DNA of 64,000 nt, taken from Spirochaetaceae bacterium. Lineage in GTDB: Bacteria; Spirochaetota; Spirochaetia; Treponematales; Rectinemataceae. The stretch spans positions 186,001 to 250,000 of the forward strand of contig JANYKC010000095.1 in NCBI GenBank assembly GCA_025358255.1, written 5' to 3'. The notes beneath the pieces are model-generated. The model had not been told where the DNA came from. It saw only the letters and a program-made list of their open reading frames with translations, and searched no databases. The translations under genes were made by a program, and so were the position numbers. Each line of letters starts with the position of its first letter. Position 1 is the first letter of the stretch. Positions 23,657 through 32,128 of this stretch are shown piece after piece.

Positions 23657-24019
23657 TCAGACCGCTTCCTTTTTTTGGCTTTCGCCTGACGTCGAGGCCG
23701 TTTTGGAGGTCGAGGACGAGGTTGAAGTCGAGGATGAGGTTGAAGGCGATGACGGCGTCATCGCCGGCGTCGATGACGGCGTCGATGACGGCGTCGATGA
23801 AGGCGTCGATGACGGTGTCGGCGTCGATGACGAAGCGGACTTCTTGCTGTCGTTCACATAAAACCCTGATCCCTTGAAAATGATCCCCATTCCGCCGCCG
23901 ATGAGCCTGCGAAGGGACTTGCCACAGTCGGGACAGACCTCGAGGGGGGCGTCCGACATGCTCTGGAAGGCTTCAAAGCTCTTTCCGCAGGATTTGCACT
24001 CATAATCGTAGGTAGGCAT
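23657..24019 (-). CDS. FmdB-family zinc-ribbon protein with a Ser/Thr/Pro repeat tail
   Basis: 120 residues. M-P-T-Y-D-Y-E-C-K-S-C-G-K-S-F-E with C-P-D-C-G-K near residue 31 is the FmdB putative regulatory zinc-ribbon signature, followed by the usual G-S-G-F-Y. After residue 57 the family normally ends in a short polar tail; here a 50-residue low-complexity Ser/Thr/Pro stretch follows, encoded partly by four 12-base tandem repeats. The tail should be disordered and variable in length between strains. Function of FmdB proteins is poorly known; regulation of amidase/formamidase genes gave the name. Start chosen at the conserved MPTYDY. Confidence 0.8.
   Translation of the reverse strand: MPTYDYECKSCGKSFEAFQSMSDAPLEVCPDCGKSLRRLIGGGMGIIFKGSGFYVNDSKKSASSSTPTPSSTPSSTPSSTPSSTPAMTPSSPSTSSSTSTSSSTSKTASTSGESQKKEAV
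23769..23816. repeat. 12-base tandem repeat inside the FmdB-like gene
   Basis: Four units of GTCGATGACGGC (the last two with one mismatch each), coding for Ser-Thr-Pro-Ser units on the minus strand. In-frame gain or loss of units would only change tail length. Confidence 0.8.
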
Positions 24020-24141
24020 GGCATTGAACCTCAAAAGGACAGGTATTATGCGCTCAATATACCGAATTTCGGCTCTGGAGTATAGCTATGGACAGGAAGG
24101 CCGCGGACGACGAGGGAAACGCCGGGGCAGTACGGTGGCCG

Positions 24142-25389
24142 CTACTTGATCAAGCCCAGCTTCCTGCCGACTTTCGTGAAGGCCGCGACGGCCTTGTCGA
24201 TGTCCTCCGTCGAATGCCCCGCGCTGATCTGCACGCGGATGCGCGCCTTGCCGCGAGGCACGACCGGGAAGGTGAAACCGATGACATAGATGCCTTCCTC
24301 AAGGAGGGCGTCGGCCATCTTCATCGCGGTCTTCTCGTCATAGAGCATGACTGGGCAAATCGGATGCACGCCCGGGCGGATGTCGAAGCCTGCCGTGGTC
24401 ATGGCTTCCCGGAAGCGCCGGGTATTCGCCTCGAGCTTGTCGCGCAGGGCCGTGGAAGCGGAAAGCATCTCGATGCACTTCAAGGTTCCCGCGGCGATGG
24501 CCGGAGAGAGCGTGTTCGAGAAAAGGTAGGGCCTGGCTTTCTGCCGCAGGTACTCGACGATCTCCTTGTGGCCCGAGACGCAGCCACCGGCGGCGCCGCC
24601 TAGGGCCTTCCCGAAGGTCGTGTTGATGATGTCGACACGGCCCATGACTCCCGCGTATTCAGGCGAACCGCGGCCGGTCTTGCCCACGAAGCCGGTGGCA
24701 TGGGAGTCATCGACAAAGACCAGGGCATCGTATTTCTCTGCCAGGTCGCAGATATCCTTGAGCCTGGCGATGTCGCCGTCCATCGAGAAGACGCCGTCTG
24801 TCGCGATCATGCGGATGCGGCAGCCGGCGGCCTCCTTGAGGCATCGCTCGAGTCCCTTGGCGGGCTTCCCGGTGTCGGGATCGGTCTCCTCGACCTCCCG
24901 CAGGTCGCCATGCTTGTAGATCCAGCGTTGCGCCTTGCAGAGGCGGATGCCATCGATGATGGAGGCGTGGTTGAGCGAATCGGTGATGACGGCGCAATCC
25001 TCGTCCAGGAGGGGCTCGAAGACGCCGCCATTTGCGTCAAAACAGGAAGAGAACAGGATGGTGTCCTCGGTGCCAAGGAAGGTCGAGACCGCTTTCTCCA
25101 GGCGCTTGTGGAGGCCCTGGGTGCCGCAGATGAAGCGCACGCTCGCCAGGCCATAGCCCCATTCGGAGAAGGCCTCCTGCGCCGCCTTCCGGATCACGGG
25201 ATCGTTCGCGAGGCCGAGGTAATTGTTGGCGCAGAAGTTGAGCACCTCCTTGCCGACGCCCTCGCCGCCCGAGGAGGCACGGATGGTGGCGCCCTGCGGC
25301 GTGGCGATGATGCGTTCCGCCTTGTAGAGGCCTTCTGCCCTGATCTGGGCAAGCTTGGCCTCGAGTTCGCCCTTGAGTGCTCCGTACAT
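24142..25389 (-). CDS. kbl: Glycine C-acetyltransferase (2-amino-3-ketobutyrate CoA ligase)
   Basis: 415-residue alpha-oxoamine synthase. Kbl interconverts glycine plus acetyl-CoA and 2-amino-3-ketobutyrate, the second step of threonine degradation. Visible: C-A-N-N-Y-L-G-L-A near residue 65, S-C-F-D-A-N-G-G near residue 130, [11 protein letters not shown] near residue 224, and the pyridoxal-phosphate Lys in T-F-G-K-A-L-G-G-A near residue 260. The ATG at 25389 is preceded by AAAGGGGGAAA. The usual partner, threonine dehydrogenase (tdh), is not adjacent, so the enzyme may receive aminoketobutyrate from elsewhere or run in the glycine-to-threonine direction. The 5' leader contains a stable hairpin. 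Confidence 0.93.
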   Translation of the reverse strand: MYGALKGELEAKLAQIRAEGLYKAERIIATPQGATIRASSGGEGVGKEVLNFCANNYLGLANDPVIRKAAQEAFSEWGYGLASVRFICGTQGLHKRLEKAVSTFLGTEDTILFSSCFDANGGVFEPLLDEDCAVITDSLNHASIIDGIRLCKAQRWIYKHGDLREVEETDPDTGKPAKGLERCLKEAAGCRIRMIATDGVFSMDGDIARLKDICDLAEKYDALVFVDDSHATGFVGKTGRGSPEYAGVMGRVDIINTTFGKALGGAAGGCVSGHKEIVEYLRQKARPYLFSNTLSPAIAAGTLKCIEMLSASTALRDKLEANTRRFREAMTTAGFDIRPGVHPICPVMLYDEKTAMKMADALLEEGIYVIGFTFPVVPRGKARIRVQISAGHSTEDIDKAVAAFTKVGRKLGLIK

Positions 25390-25414
25390 GCTGCGTTTCC
25401 CCCTTTCATGAAAC

Positions 25415-25444
25415 GCCGTCGCACATCGACGGCAGGTCATTATA
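25415..25444 (-). promoter_or_regulatory. kbl -10 element and leader hairpin
   Basis: TATAAT on the minus strand (25439-25444), then in the leader a perfect 7-base-pair hairpin, GCCGTCG and CGACGGC (25415-25433), before the Shine-Dalgarno sequence. No convincing -35 is present. The hairpin could modulate translation or mRNA stability. The remaining gap to the zinc-ribbon gene at 25567 holds nothing I recognise. Confidence 0.45.
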
Positions 25445-25566
25445 CATTCCCAAGGCCTTTTCGTGGATAGAGGCGCTTCCTTTGTTGGGCCGGCGGCCTG
25501 TGGCGCCAAGCTATGGTCGACAGGCGGTCCATGACCCGCCGCGGCGCGCGGGAGCTTTCCCGGCTA

Positions 25567-25842
25567 TTAGCGTCCCGGGATATCGCCTGCCTTTTCCCCC
25601 TTCGCCGACAGCAGGTCGTCCATGTCCCTCTCAAGGCATGCGAGCTCCGACTCGAGGCGCGCGAGGTCCTCGAGGGAGGAAGGTGCCGCCCCATCCGGAG
25701 CCAAGGACTCGAGCTTCCGGAAGGGGACATCGAGGGCTTCCTCGATGCCGGGCCCTGGCGCTATCTCCACCCCGCAATAGGGGCAGAAGACGAAATCGGC
25801 GAGGTTGATGCGGCCGCAACCCGGGCAGAAGTGCACTGTCAT
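25567..25842 (-). CDS. Small zinc-ribbon/coiled-coil protein
   Basis: 91 residues. The N-terminus has a single zinc ribbon (F-C-P-G-C-G-R and F-C-P-Y-C-G-V). Residues 55-80 are a short Leu/Glu-rich helix likely to form a coiled coil (L-A-R-L-E-S-E-L-A-C-L-E-R-D-M). The ATG lies two bases after the PhoH-like stop, so it is the second gene of that operon. Zinc ribbons plus a helix often act as protein or RNA adaptors, but nothing shows a specific role. Confidence 0.65.
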   Translation of the reverse strand: MTVHFCPGCGRINLADFVFCPYCGVEIAPGPGIEEALDVPFRKLESLAPDGAAPSSLEDLARLESELACLERDMDDLLSAKGEKAGDIPGR

Positions 25843-25844
25843 GG

Positions 25845-27155
25845 CTATAACAGGCTCGCGGCCAGCTCGGCCAGCTCGCTGCGCTCGCTTTTCTGCAATG
25901 TCACGTGGCCGAAGATGGGCTGGCCCTTGAAGGCATCGACAAGGAAGGAAAGGCCGTTCGAATTCTCGTCGAGGTACATGTTGTCGATCTGGTAGGGATC
26001 TCCCGTCAGGACGACCTTGGTGCCCTGGCCCGCGCGGGAGACGAGGGTCTTGATCTCGTGCGGAGTGAGGTTCTGGGCTTCGTCCACAATCATGAACTGG
26101 TTCGGCAGGGATCGGCCGCGGATGAAGGACAGGGCCTCTATCTCGAGGAAGCGGTCCTTGACGAGCTGCTCCACGCCCTTGACATTGGGCCGCTTGTAGA
26201 AGCCGAGGATCTGCTCGAGGTTGTCGAAGATCGGTTGCATCCAGTTGGCCATCTTCGCCGACTTCTCGCCGGGGAGGTAGCCGATGTCCTTGCCGACCGG
26301 GACGACGGGACGGGTGACGAGCATGCGCGAATAGGTCTTGTCTTCCACCACTTTCCGGAGGCCCGCCGCGATCGCGAGGATGGTCTTGCCCGTGCCTGCC
26401 TTGCCGACGAGGGTGACGAGGCGGACATTGTCGTCGAGGAGAAGCTCGAGGGCCACGCGTTGGCGTGCGTTGAGGGGAGACATGCCGGCGACATGGCCTT
26501 CCCAGTCGGGGAGGATGCGCAAGGCCAGGGTGGATGGATCCTGGCGGGCCAGGATCTCGCGCCCGGAGCTGCGTTCGCGCAGGAGCGCGAATTCATTCGG
26601 GAGGAGCTTTTCCTTCCAGGCCAGTTGTCCCAGTCCCTCGAGCTTAGCCAGGCTTTCAGCCGAGACGTCGATCTCGCGGACTCCTTGGTAAAGCGTCGCG
26701 ATGTCGACCTTCTGCTTTTCATAGTCCACGGCGCGCAAGCCCAAGGCCGTCGCCTTGACCCTGGCGTTGATGTCCTTGGACACGAAAAAAACCTGCCGCC
26801 CCTGGAGCTGGAGCGCATAGGCGCAGAGGATGATCCTGTTGTCGTTCTTGTCGAGGGAAATCGCCTCGGGAAGCATTTCCGGAAGCTGGAAGGAGACCTT
26901 GAGGATCGAGCCGTTTTCCAGCTTGACCCCGTCATGGAGGTTCCCCTTCTTGAGGAGGGAATCAAGGAAGCGGATGGCTTCGCGGGCGCTCTTGCCGCGT
27001 TGGTCGGCGTAGATCTTGAGGTTGTCGAGCTCCTCCAGGACCGTGAGGGGGATGACGATTTCATTGTCCCGGAAGGACATGATCGATTCCGGATAATGGA
27101 TGAGCACATTGGTGTCGAGGACAAAGGTTTTGATCGGCTTGCTGTCTTCATTCAT
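25845..27155 (-). CDS. PhoH-like ATPase with N-terminal PIN ribonuclease domain
   Basis: 436 residues. Residues 8-150 are a PIN domain with the acidic pocket starting F-V-L-D-T-N-V-L-I-H and D-K-N-D-N-R near residue 122. Residues 225-436 are a PhoH ATPase: Walker A G-K-A-G-T-G-K-T near residue 250, P-V-G-K-D-I-G-Y-L-P-G near residue 285, Walker B F-M-I-V-D-E-A-Q-N-L, and T-G-D-P-Y-Q-I-D. PIN-PhoH proteins (PhoH2 type) are ATP-driven RNA-unwinding ribonucleases. The ATG at 27155 has GAGGAGCC upstream. Divergent from recQ and followed by a small zinc-ribbon protein, which may be its partner. A TATACT hexamer lies 20 bases upstream of the start. Confidence 0.92.
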   Translation of the reverse strand: MNEDSKPIKTFVLDTNVLIHYPESIMSFRDNEIVIPLTVLEELDNLKIYADQRGKSAREAIRFLDSLLKKGNLHDGVKLENGSILKVSFQLPEMLPEAISLDKNDNRIILCAYALQLQGRQVFFVSKDINARVKATALGLRAVDYEKQKVDIATLYQGVREIDVSAESLAKLEGLGQLAWKEKLLPNEFALLRERSSGREILARQDPSTLALRILPDWEGHVAGMSPLNARQRVALELLLDDNVRLVTLVGKAGTGKTILAIAAGLRKVVEDKTYSRMLVTRPVVPVGKDIGYLPGEKSAKMANWMQPIFDNLEQILGFYKRPNVKGVEQLVKDRFLEIEALSFIRGRSLPNQFMIVDEAQNLTPHEIKTLVSRAGQGTKVVLTGDPYQIDNMYLDENSNGLSFLVDAFKGQPIFGHVTLQKSERSELAELAASLL

Positions 27156-27245
27156 GTCCGGCTCCTCGGTTCTCCAGTATAGTCGATGAGGTGGCGGAAT
27201 TCCTCGGTACCGGGCATATTGGTGCGAAGTCAGCTCGGGCGCGGG

Positions 27246-27273
27246 CTTTGCGCGGGCCCGCAGGCGCGCAAAG
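27246..27273. other. Perfect hairpin in the phoH/recQ divergent region
   Basis: CTTTGCGCG (27246-27254) pairs fully with CGCGCAAAG (27265-27273) around a 10-base loop. It lies 22 bases before the recQ -10 and about 90 bases upstream of the PhoH-like start, so it is more likely a protein-binding site or extruding structure than a leader RNA. Confidence 0.45.
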
Positions 27274-27294
27274 ACCAATAGGCCCGCAGGGGGA

Positions 27295-27300
27295 TATACT
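27295..27300 (+). promoter_or_regulatory. recQ -10 element, leaderless start
   Basis: TATACT, seven bases before the recQ ATG; no clear -35 at the right spacing and no Shine-Dalgarno sequence. Confidence 0.4.
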
Positions 27301-27307
27301 CCCGGCC

Positions 27308-29221
27308 ATGGAATCAAGTCCACGCGAGGTCCTCACCTCCATATTCGGCTATGACGAATACCGACCCCTCCAGGAGGAGATCATCCTCGCGGTGCTGGAA
27401 GGCCGGGACGTCCTTGCCGTCATGCCGACCGGCGGCGGCAAATCGCTCTGCTACCAGGTGCCGGCGCTTTCCCGCGGCGGGCTTTCCCTGGTCGTCTCCC
27501 CCCTCATCGCCCTCATGCGCGACCAGGTGGCCTTCCTCCGCGAGCTGGGTGTCGAGGCCCTTGTGCTCAACTCGAGCCTTTCGCCGGAGGAATGGCGCGC
27601 GAACGCGGAAAAGGCCCGAAGGGGGGCAGCGGACAAGGACAAGGCCACCATACTCTACCTGGCCCCCGAGACCCTCGCCTCCCCTCGCGTGCGTGACCTC
27701 CTGTGTGGCATCGAGCTCGTCCTTTTCGCCGTGGACGAAGCCCATTGCATCTCCGAATGGGGCCATGATTTCCGCCCTGAATACCGCGCCTTGGGCGCCC
27801 TCAGGGCCTTTTTCCCCGATGCGCCTTGCCTGGCCCTCACCGCGACGGCCACCGGCCGCGTGCGCGAGGAGATCGTGCGGGAGCTCAGGCTCAAGCATCC
27901 TAGGGAATTCGTGGCGGGCTTTGACCGGCCGAACATCTTCCTCGAAGTGAAGAGGAGGAAGTCGGCGCTCGAGCAGATCGCGGCCCTGGCCTCGGAGTTT
28001 CCCGAGCAGTCAGGCATCGTCTATTGCTTCTCCCGGCAGCGTGCCGCGGACCTGGCCAGAGGCCTGGATGGCCTGGGCATCCCGGCCAGGCCCTACCACG
28101 CGGGCCTTCCCGCGCAGCTGCGGTCCGAGACCCAAGATGCCTTCATCAACGACGAGATCCGTGTCGTCGCGGCCACCACGGCCTTTGGCATGGGCATCGA
28201 CAAGCCCGACGTCCGCTTTGTCATCCATGCGGACCTGCCCAAGAGCCTGGAGCAGTACTACCAGGAGATAGGGCGCGCCGGCCGTGATGGCCTCCCGGCG
28301 CGGGCCCTTCTCCTCTACAGCTATTCCGATGTGATGAAGATCCGGGCGATCCAGGCCCAGAACGGCGACGAAGGCCAGGACCATGGGCCTGATGACATGG
28401 CCATCGCGGCGGAAAAGGCACTGCGGGCGATGGTCGGCTTCGCTGAAGCCTCGACCTGCAGGAGGACTGCCCTCCTTTCCCATTTCGGTGACGCCTACCC
28501 GGAAGCGAACTGCGCCAGCTGCGATGTCTGCCAGGGAGGCGGCGAGGCGCTGGAAGAGATCGAGGTGACGACGGAAGCCTACAAATTCCTTTCCTGCGTC
28601 AAGCGGACCGGGGAAAGATACGGGGCGGGACACGTGATCGACGTGCTCATGGGATCGAAGAACGAGCGGCTGCTCGCGCTCGGGCACGCGCAGCTATCGA
28701 CCTGGGGCATCGGCAAGGAATGGCCGAAGGCGAGGTGGACCGAATTGGCCAGGGCCCTCCTGGCCAAGGGCTACCTCGCCCGGGATCCCGAATACAGCGT
28801 GCTTTCGCTGACCAAGAAGGCCTACGCCGCCTTCCGGGAGAAAACGCCCATCAGGGCCGCGGTCCAGGCAGGCAGCCCAGGACCGGGCAAGGGCGGCAGG
28901 AAGGCTGTGGCCGCGCGGGCCCTGGCCGCCAGCCGCGCGGCGGTGCGGGCAGCCCTCGCCGGCACGGATGGCCAGTCGGGAAATATGGAGGAACCCGCGC
29001 TTGAGCGCGAGCTACGCGCGCTGCGGAGGAGGATCGCCGAGGCGGCCGGCGTCCCCCCCTATGTGGTCTTCGCCGACCGCACGTTGTACGAACTTGTGGC
29101 CATGCGCCCCGCTTCCCCTGCCGGCCTCATCGAGGTCTTCGGCCTCGGCAAGGTCAAGGTGGAACGCTACGGCGAGGCCATCCTCGAGGTCATTCGTCGG
29201 GGAGATCGGTCTCCTCGATAG
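27308..29221 (+). CDS. recQ: ATP-dependent DNA helicase RecQ
   Basis: 637 residues, 3'-5' SF2 helicase for recombination and replication-fork repair. Visible: motif 0 F-G-Y-D-E-Y-R-P-L-Q near residue 15, Walker A T-G-G-G-K-S-L-C-Y-Q near residue 44, D-E-A-H near residue 145, the aromatic loop G-H-D-F-R-P-E-Y, S-G-I-V-Y-C-F-S, Q-E-I-G-R-A-G-R-D-G near residue 323. Zinc-binding Cys occur at C-R-R-T and C-A-S-C-D-V-C near residue 405, then an RQC winged helix and a C-terminal HRDC domain (about residues 565-635). All standard parts are present. Its 3' end overlaps the convergent AAA+ gene by 32 bases. Leaderless start inferred from the TATACT at 27295. Confidence 0.95.
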   Translation: MESSPREVLTSIFGYDEYRPLQEEIILAVLEGRDVLAVMPTGGGKSLCYQVPALSRGGLSLVVSPLIALMRDQVAFLRELGVEALVLNSSLSPEEWRANAEKARRGAADKDKATILYLAPETLASPRVRDLLCGIELVLFAVDEAHCISEWGHDFRPEYRALGALRAFFPDAPCLALTATATGRVREEIVRELRLKHPREFVAGFDRPNIFLEVKRRKSALEQIAALASEFPEQSGIVYCFSRQRAADLARGLDGLGIPARPYHAGLPAQLRSETQDAFINDEIRVVAATTAFGMGIDKPDVRFVIHADLPKSLEQYYQEIGRAGRDGLPARALLLYSYSDVMKIRAIQAQNGDEGQDHGPDDMAIAAEKALRAMVGFAEASTCRRTALLSHFGDAYPEANCASCDVCQGGGEALEEIEVTTEAYKFLSCVKRTGERYGAGHVIDVLMGSKNERLLALGHAQLSTWGIGKEWPKARWTELARALLAKGYLARDPEYSVLSLTKKAYAAFREKTPIRAAVQAGSPGPGKGGRKAVAARALAASRAAVRAALAGTDGQSGNMEEPALERELRALRRRIAEAAGVPPYVVFADRTLYELVAMRPASPAGLIEVFGLGKVKVERYGEAILEVIRRGDRSPR

Positions 29222-31079
29222 TCGAGAGGAGCTCGGCCGTGAGCTCCGCATAGGGGGCCAGGCGATCGGCCTGGCGCTCCAGGCTGCGCTCGAAATAGTT
29301 GCGGACGAACCTGCCGTTGCCGAAGGCGTCGTTGCGCTGGTCATAGGAGACCTTGAGGAAGACGCGCAGCTTACCCAGCGCCGCGTCGGTGAGATTCATG
29401 CCCGTGTCCTCGACGAAACGCATGAAGATCGTCTCGAGCTCCGTCGGCTCGAAGTCGTCGAAGGTGAAACGGCGGCTGAAGCGGCTCGCGAGCCCGGGGT
29501 TGGAGTCGAGGAAGCGCGCCATCTCCTCGGGGTAGCCCGCGACAATGACGATGAGGCGATCGCGATAGTCCTCCATGCGCTTGAGGAGTGTCTCCACGGC
29601 CTCGCGGCCAAAATCGTTGCCGCCCTCCTCGGGGACGAGGGTATAGGCCTCGTCGATGAAAAGCACGCCGTCGAGGGCTTTGCTCACGGCCTCGTCCACC
29701 TTGCCTGCCGTCTGGCCCACAAAGCCCGCCACGAGGCCCGAGCGGTCGATCTCCACGAGGTGGCCCTTCGTGAGGAAGCCCTGGGCGGCGTAGACCTCCC
29801 CAAGGAGCCGGGCCACCGTGGTCTTGCCGGTCCCCGGCCTGCCCGTGAAGACGGCATGGAGGGCGATGCGCGGCACCTTCATGCCCAGGGCCTCGCGCCG
29901 GCGATGCACCCGCATGAGGTTCGAAAGGCTTTTGACCTGCTCCTTGATGGGCTTCATGCCCGTGAGGGTCTCGAGCTTGGCGAGCGCGGCGGCAAGGGCC
30001 TTCTCCTCGGCCTCGAGGGCCTCCGCCCCGGTCGCGGCCTTGGCCTCGCCACGCCAGGCGACGGCGCCAGCGGCGCCCGCGCCGGCGCCGGCGACGGCGT
30101 TTCCGGCAGGGGCTCCACCCGACGGCCCGCGGGGGGTATTCTTCATAATTGTGATATTTTCCGGGGTGAGGGAGGCGGGGTTGAGGAGGTTCCGAGCGAG
30201 GGCTTTGAGGAAAGCGCTGTCGCCCTCGCGCATGCCGCCGGACGTGATGTAGACATTGGCCCATTGGATGAAGGCCTCGGCGGCGCGGTGGAACCGGGCG
30301 CCGCCGTCGACATCCTCTCGGGCCTTGAGCCCGGCCAGGCCTGAGCCCCAAGGCTTGAGCCGCTTCGCGGCGACCCTCGATTCGACTTCCACGGTGTCGC
30401 CCAGGAGCGCGGCGCGCTCCTGGGGATCGAGGACCTCGTCACGGAAAAAGGGCTTCATGCCTTCCGCGCCCGGTCCGGCCTCGGCGATGAAGGGCAGGAA
30501 GGAGAGGGAGGAGAAGACCCTCCGCTCCTCCTCGCGCATGCCCACGCGGTCATAGCAGACCGCGGCGAGGCCCCAGGCGTCGGGGAGGAGGAGGTCGAGG
30601 TCGGCGGTGACGGCCTCGATGAGACGGCGGGCGCTGGTCACGATGGGGGAGACCGGAGCCTGCCGTCCTGGAGCAGGGGGGGCTTCGGGACTCCGGACCG
30701 GCGCGACCGGGGCCTCGGCCACAGGCGCCTCGAGACGCCAGGCCTGGCCGGAGGCCGACCAGGCAGAGCCTGTCCCGAGCCTTGATCCGGAACCGGCATC
30801 CGCTGGCGCGGCGACAGCCCCGCCGTCCAGGCCGCGGATCGACCAGACACGCAAGGGCCCGGGAGCCGGAGCGGCGAAGACGAGGTTGGAGCCAGCCATG
30901 AAGAGGAGGCCATTGACCGCCGCCGAGCCGAGGGAAAGGCTTCCCCATGCGGCGTCCTCGATGGGAGTGTCCTCATCGATGGCCAGATCCTCGAGACGGT
31001 CGACAAGTTCCTTGGGCCGAGGACAAGGCGAATAGGCCTCAAGCCCCCGCAATTTGCGAATCCATGCATCCCGCTTCAT
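29190..31079 (-). CDS. CbbX/SpoVK-type AAA+ ATPase with a long N-terminal region
   Basis: 629 residues. Residues 345-620 are a single AAA+ module: M-K-P-I-K-E-Q-V-K, Walker A G-R-P-G-T-G-K-T-T-V-A near residue 405, Walker B V-L-F-I-D-E-A-Y near residue 465, sensor I-V-A-G-Y-P, arginine finger region S-R-F-S-R-R. This is the CbbX/SpoVK/EccA group, which remodels protein complexes. Residues 1-330 hold a small hydrophobic beta-rich patch near residues 55-75, a Pro/Ala-rich linker and a helical domain (about 150-320) without a recognised family; EccA-type proteins carry an N-terminal helical repeat in this place. A Gly/Ala linker precedes the ATPase. The start lacks a Shine-Dalgarno but has a TAGTAT six bases upstream. 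Confidence 0.85.
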   Translation of the reverse strand: MKRDAWIRKLRGLEAYSPCPRPKELVDRLEDLAIDEDTPIEDAAWGSLSLGSAAVNGLLFMAGSNLVFAAPAPGPLRVWSIRGLDGGAVAAPADAGSGSRLGTGSAWSASGQAWRLEAPVAEAPVAPVRSPEAPPAPGRQAPVSPIVTSARRLIEAVTADLDLLLPDAWGLAAVCYDRVGMREEERRVFSSLSFLPFIAEAGPGAEGMKPFFRDEVLDPQERAALLGDTVEVESRVAAKRLKPWGSGLAGLKAREDVDGGARFHRAAEAFIQWANVYITSGGMREGDSAFLKALARNLLNPASLTPENITIMKNTPRGPSGGAPAGNAVAGAGAGAAGAVAWRGEAKAATGAEALEAEEKALAAALAKLETLTGMKPIKEQVKSLSNLMRVHRRREALGMKVPRIALHAVFTGRPGTGKTTVARLLGEVYAAQGFLTKGHLVEIDRSGLVAGFVGQTAGKVDEAVSKALDGVLFIDEAYTLVPEEGGNDFGREAVETLLKRMEDYRDRLIVIVAGYPEEMARFLDSNPGLASRFSRRFTFDDFEPTELETIFMRFVEDTGMNLTDAALGKLRVFLKVSYDQRNDAFGNGRFVRNYFERSLERQADRLAPYAELTAELLSTIEETDLPDE

Positions 31080-31085
31080 GGCTCG

Positions 31086-31114
31086 ATACTACCGGCGCAA
31101 GGTTGATAGGGCAA
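31086..31114 (-). promoter_or_regulatory. Promoter of the AAA+ gene, leaderless
   Basis: On the minus strand TTGCCC (31109-31114), a 17-base spacer, TAGTAT (31086-31091), then ATG after six bases. Confidence 0.6.
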
Positions 31115-31186
31115 GACCGTTGCAACCTTCACGTCCCCTCGGTTGTCTTATGGACAGCGGGGGCATGGTTCCGCCCGATACGGGAC

Positions 31187-31216
31187 TTGGATGCCGGGTC
31201 CGCCGCGAAGTATTGT
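31187..31216 (+). promoter_or_regulatory. Promoter of the phosphoesterase gene
   Basis: TTGGAT (31187-31192), an 18-base spacer and TATTGT (31211-31216). The ATG is 34 bases downstream with a GAGGAG site, so this transcript has a normal leader. Confidence 0.45.
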
Positions 31217-31250
31217 AGAGGGACAATCACTGCGTATGCGAGGAGTGTTG

Positions 31251-31919
31251 ATGCGCATCCTCTTTTCGAGCGATTTCCATGCAAGCGCGCCGGCGGTCAG
31301 CCTTTTCGCCGATGCTCTCGCCATGGGCCCATTCGATGCAGGGATCATCGCGGGAGACATCCTGGATGATTTCTGGGTTCCGGACGGCTCTGCCGGCGGC
31401 ATCGAGGAAGTCGAGCGGCAATTCAAGGAAATCCTCTCGGCGGGAGGAAAACCCGTCTATGTCATCCCTGGGAACCATGACCCGACCGCCTGGGAGGATT
31501 TCGGCAACGTCATCAACATCCACGGAAGAAGGCTGGAGCTTGATGGCTATTCCTTCGTGGGCTACCGATGGACCACCCTGGAGCGCAGCGAGGAGGAGCA
31601 GAAAAAGGAGCTCCGCGGCTATGACGCCCTGATGGACCGCAAGACCATCCTGGTCACCCACGAGCCGCCTTTCGGCAAGCTCGACCTGACGGGCTATGAT
31701 TCCCTCCACCACGGTTCCAAGGCCATCGCCCATTTTGCCTGGCGGAACAGGCCGCGTTTCCACCTGTTCGGGCACGTGCACGGAGGCTTCGGTGTGCGGT
31801 GGCGGGCGGTCAACGGGAGCTATCCTAACTCTCGGTCCTTCTATGACATCGACCTGGCCGAGGGAATGGCCCATGCCATCCCTGCGGAAGTCGCCATGGA
31901 GGATACGGCGGAAGTCTGA
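31251..31919 (+). CDS. Calcineurin-like metallophosphoesterase
   Basis: 222 residues, binuclear metallophosphoesterase fold. Motifs in order: S-S-D-F-H-A (D-x-H), I-A-G-D-I-L-D (G-D-x-x-D), I-P-G-N-H-D (G-N-H-D/E), V-T-H-E-P-P-F-G near residue 143, and F-G-H-V-H-G-G (G-H-x-H). This resembles small cytoplasmic phosphodiesterases/phosphatases such as the YfcE/MPPED-like groups; substrate not identifiable. The ATG at 31251 is chosen because GAGGAG ends five bases before it. It stands alone, closed by a terminator at 31950. Confidence 0.88.
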   Translation: MRILFSSDFHASAPAVSLFADALAMGPFDAGIIAGDILDDFWVPDGSAGGIEEVERQFKEILSAGGKPVYVIPGNHDPTAWEDFGNVINIHGRRLELDGYSFVGYRWTTLERSEEEQKKELRGYDALMDRKTILVTHEPPFGKLDLTGYDSLHHGSKAIAHFAWRNRPRFHLFGHVHGGFGVRWRAVNGSYPNSRSFYDIDLAEGMAHAIPAEVAMEDTAEV

Positions 31920-31949
31920 AGACGGGGAGAGCCGCCGAAAATGAAAGAA

Positions 31950-31985
31950 GCCGTCCCGGAAGCGATCCCAGGACGGCCTTTTTTT
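31950..31985 (+). terminator. Terminator after the phosphoesterase gene
   Basis: GCCGTCC (31950-31956) pairs with GGACGGC (31971-31977), 14-base loop, then seven T. A tandem 12-base duplication (GACCCTGGGCCC, 32040-32063) lies beyond it with no obvious role. Confidence 0.8.
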
Positions 31986-32128
31986 GATCGGCAGGAAGGC
32001 TGGCAGGGCCGGACCCCCGATACGGGAAAGCCCCGTCCCGACCCTGGGCCCGACCCTGGGCCCGACAGCACCCAACTAGGCGCATTCGGTCCCGGCGCAG
32101 GCCTCCCGCCCCCCGGGCAAGCCCGCCT

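Noticed and set aside
31921-32128. GC-rich stretch with a 12-base duplication considered as a mobile-element scar
   Set aside because: Only two copies, no flanking inverted repeats or target duplication; a terminator explains the start of the region.
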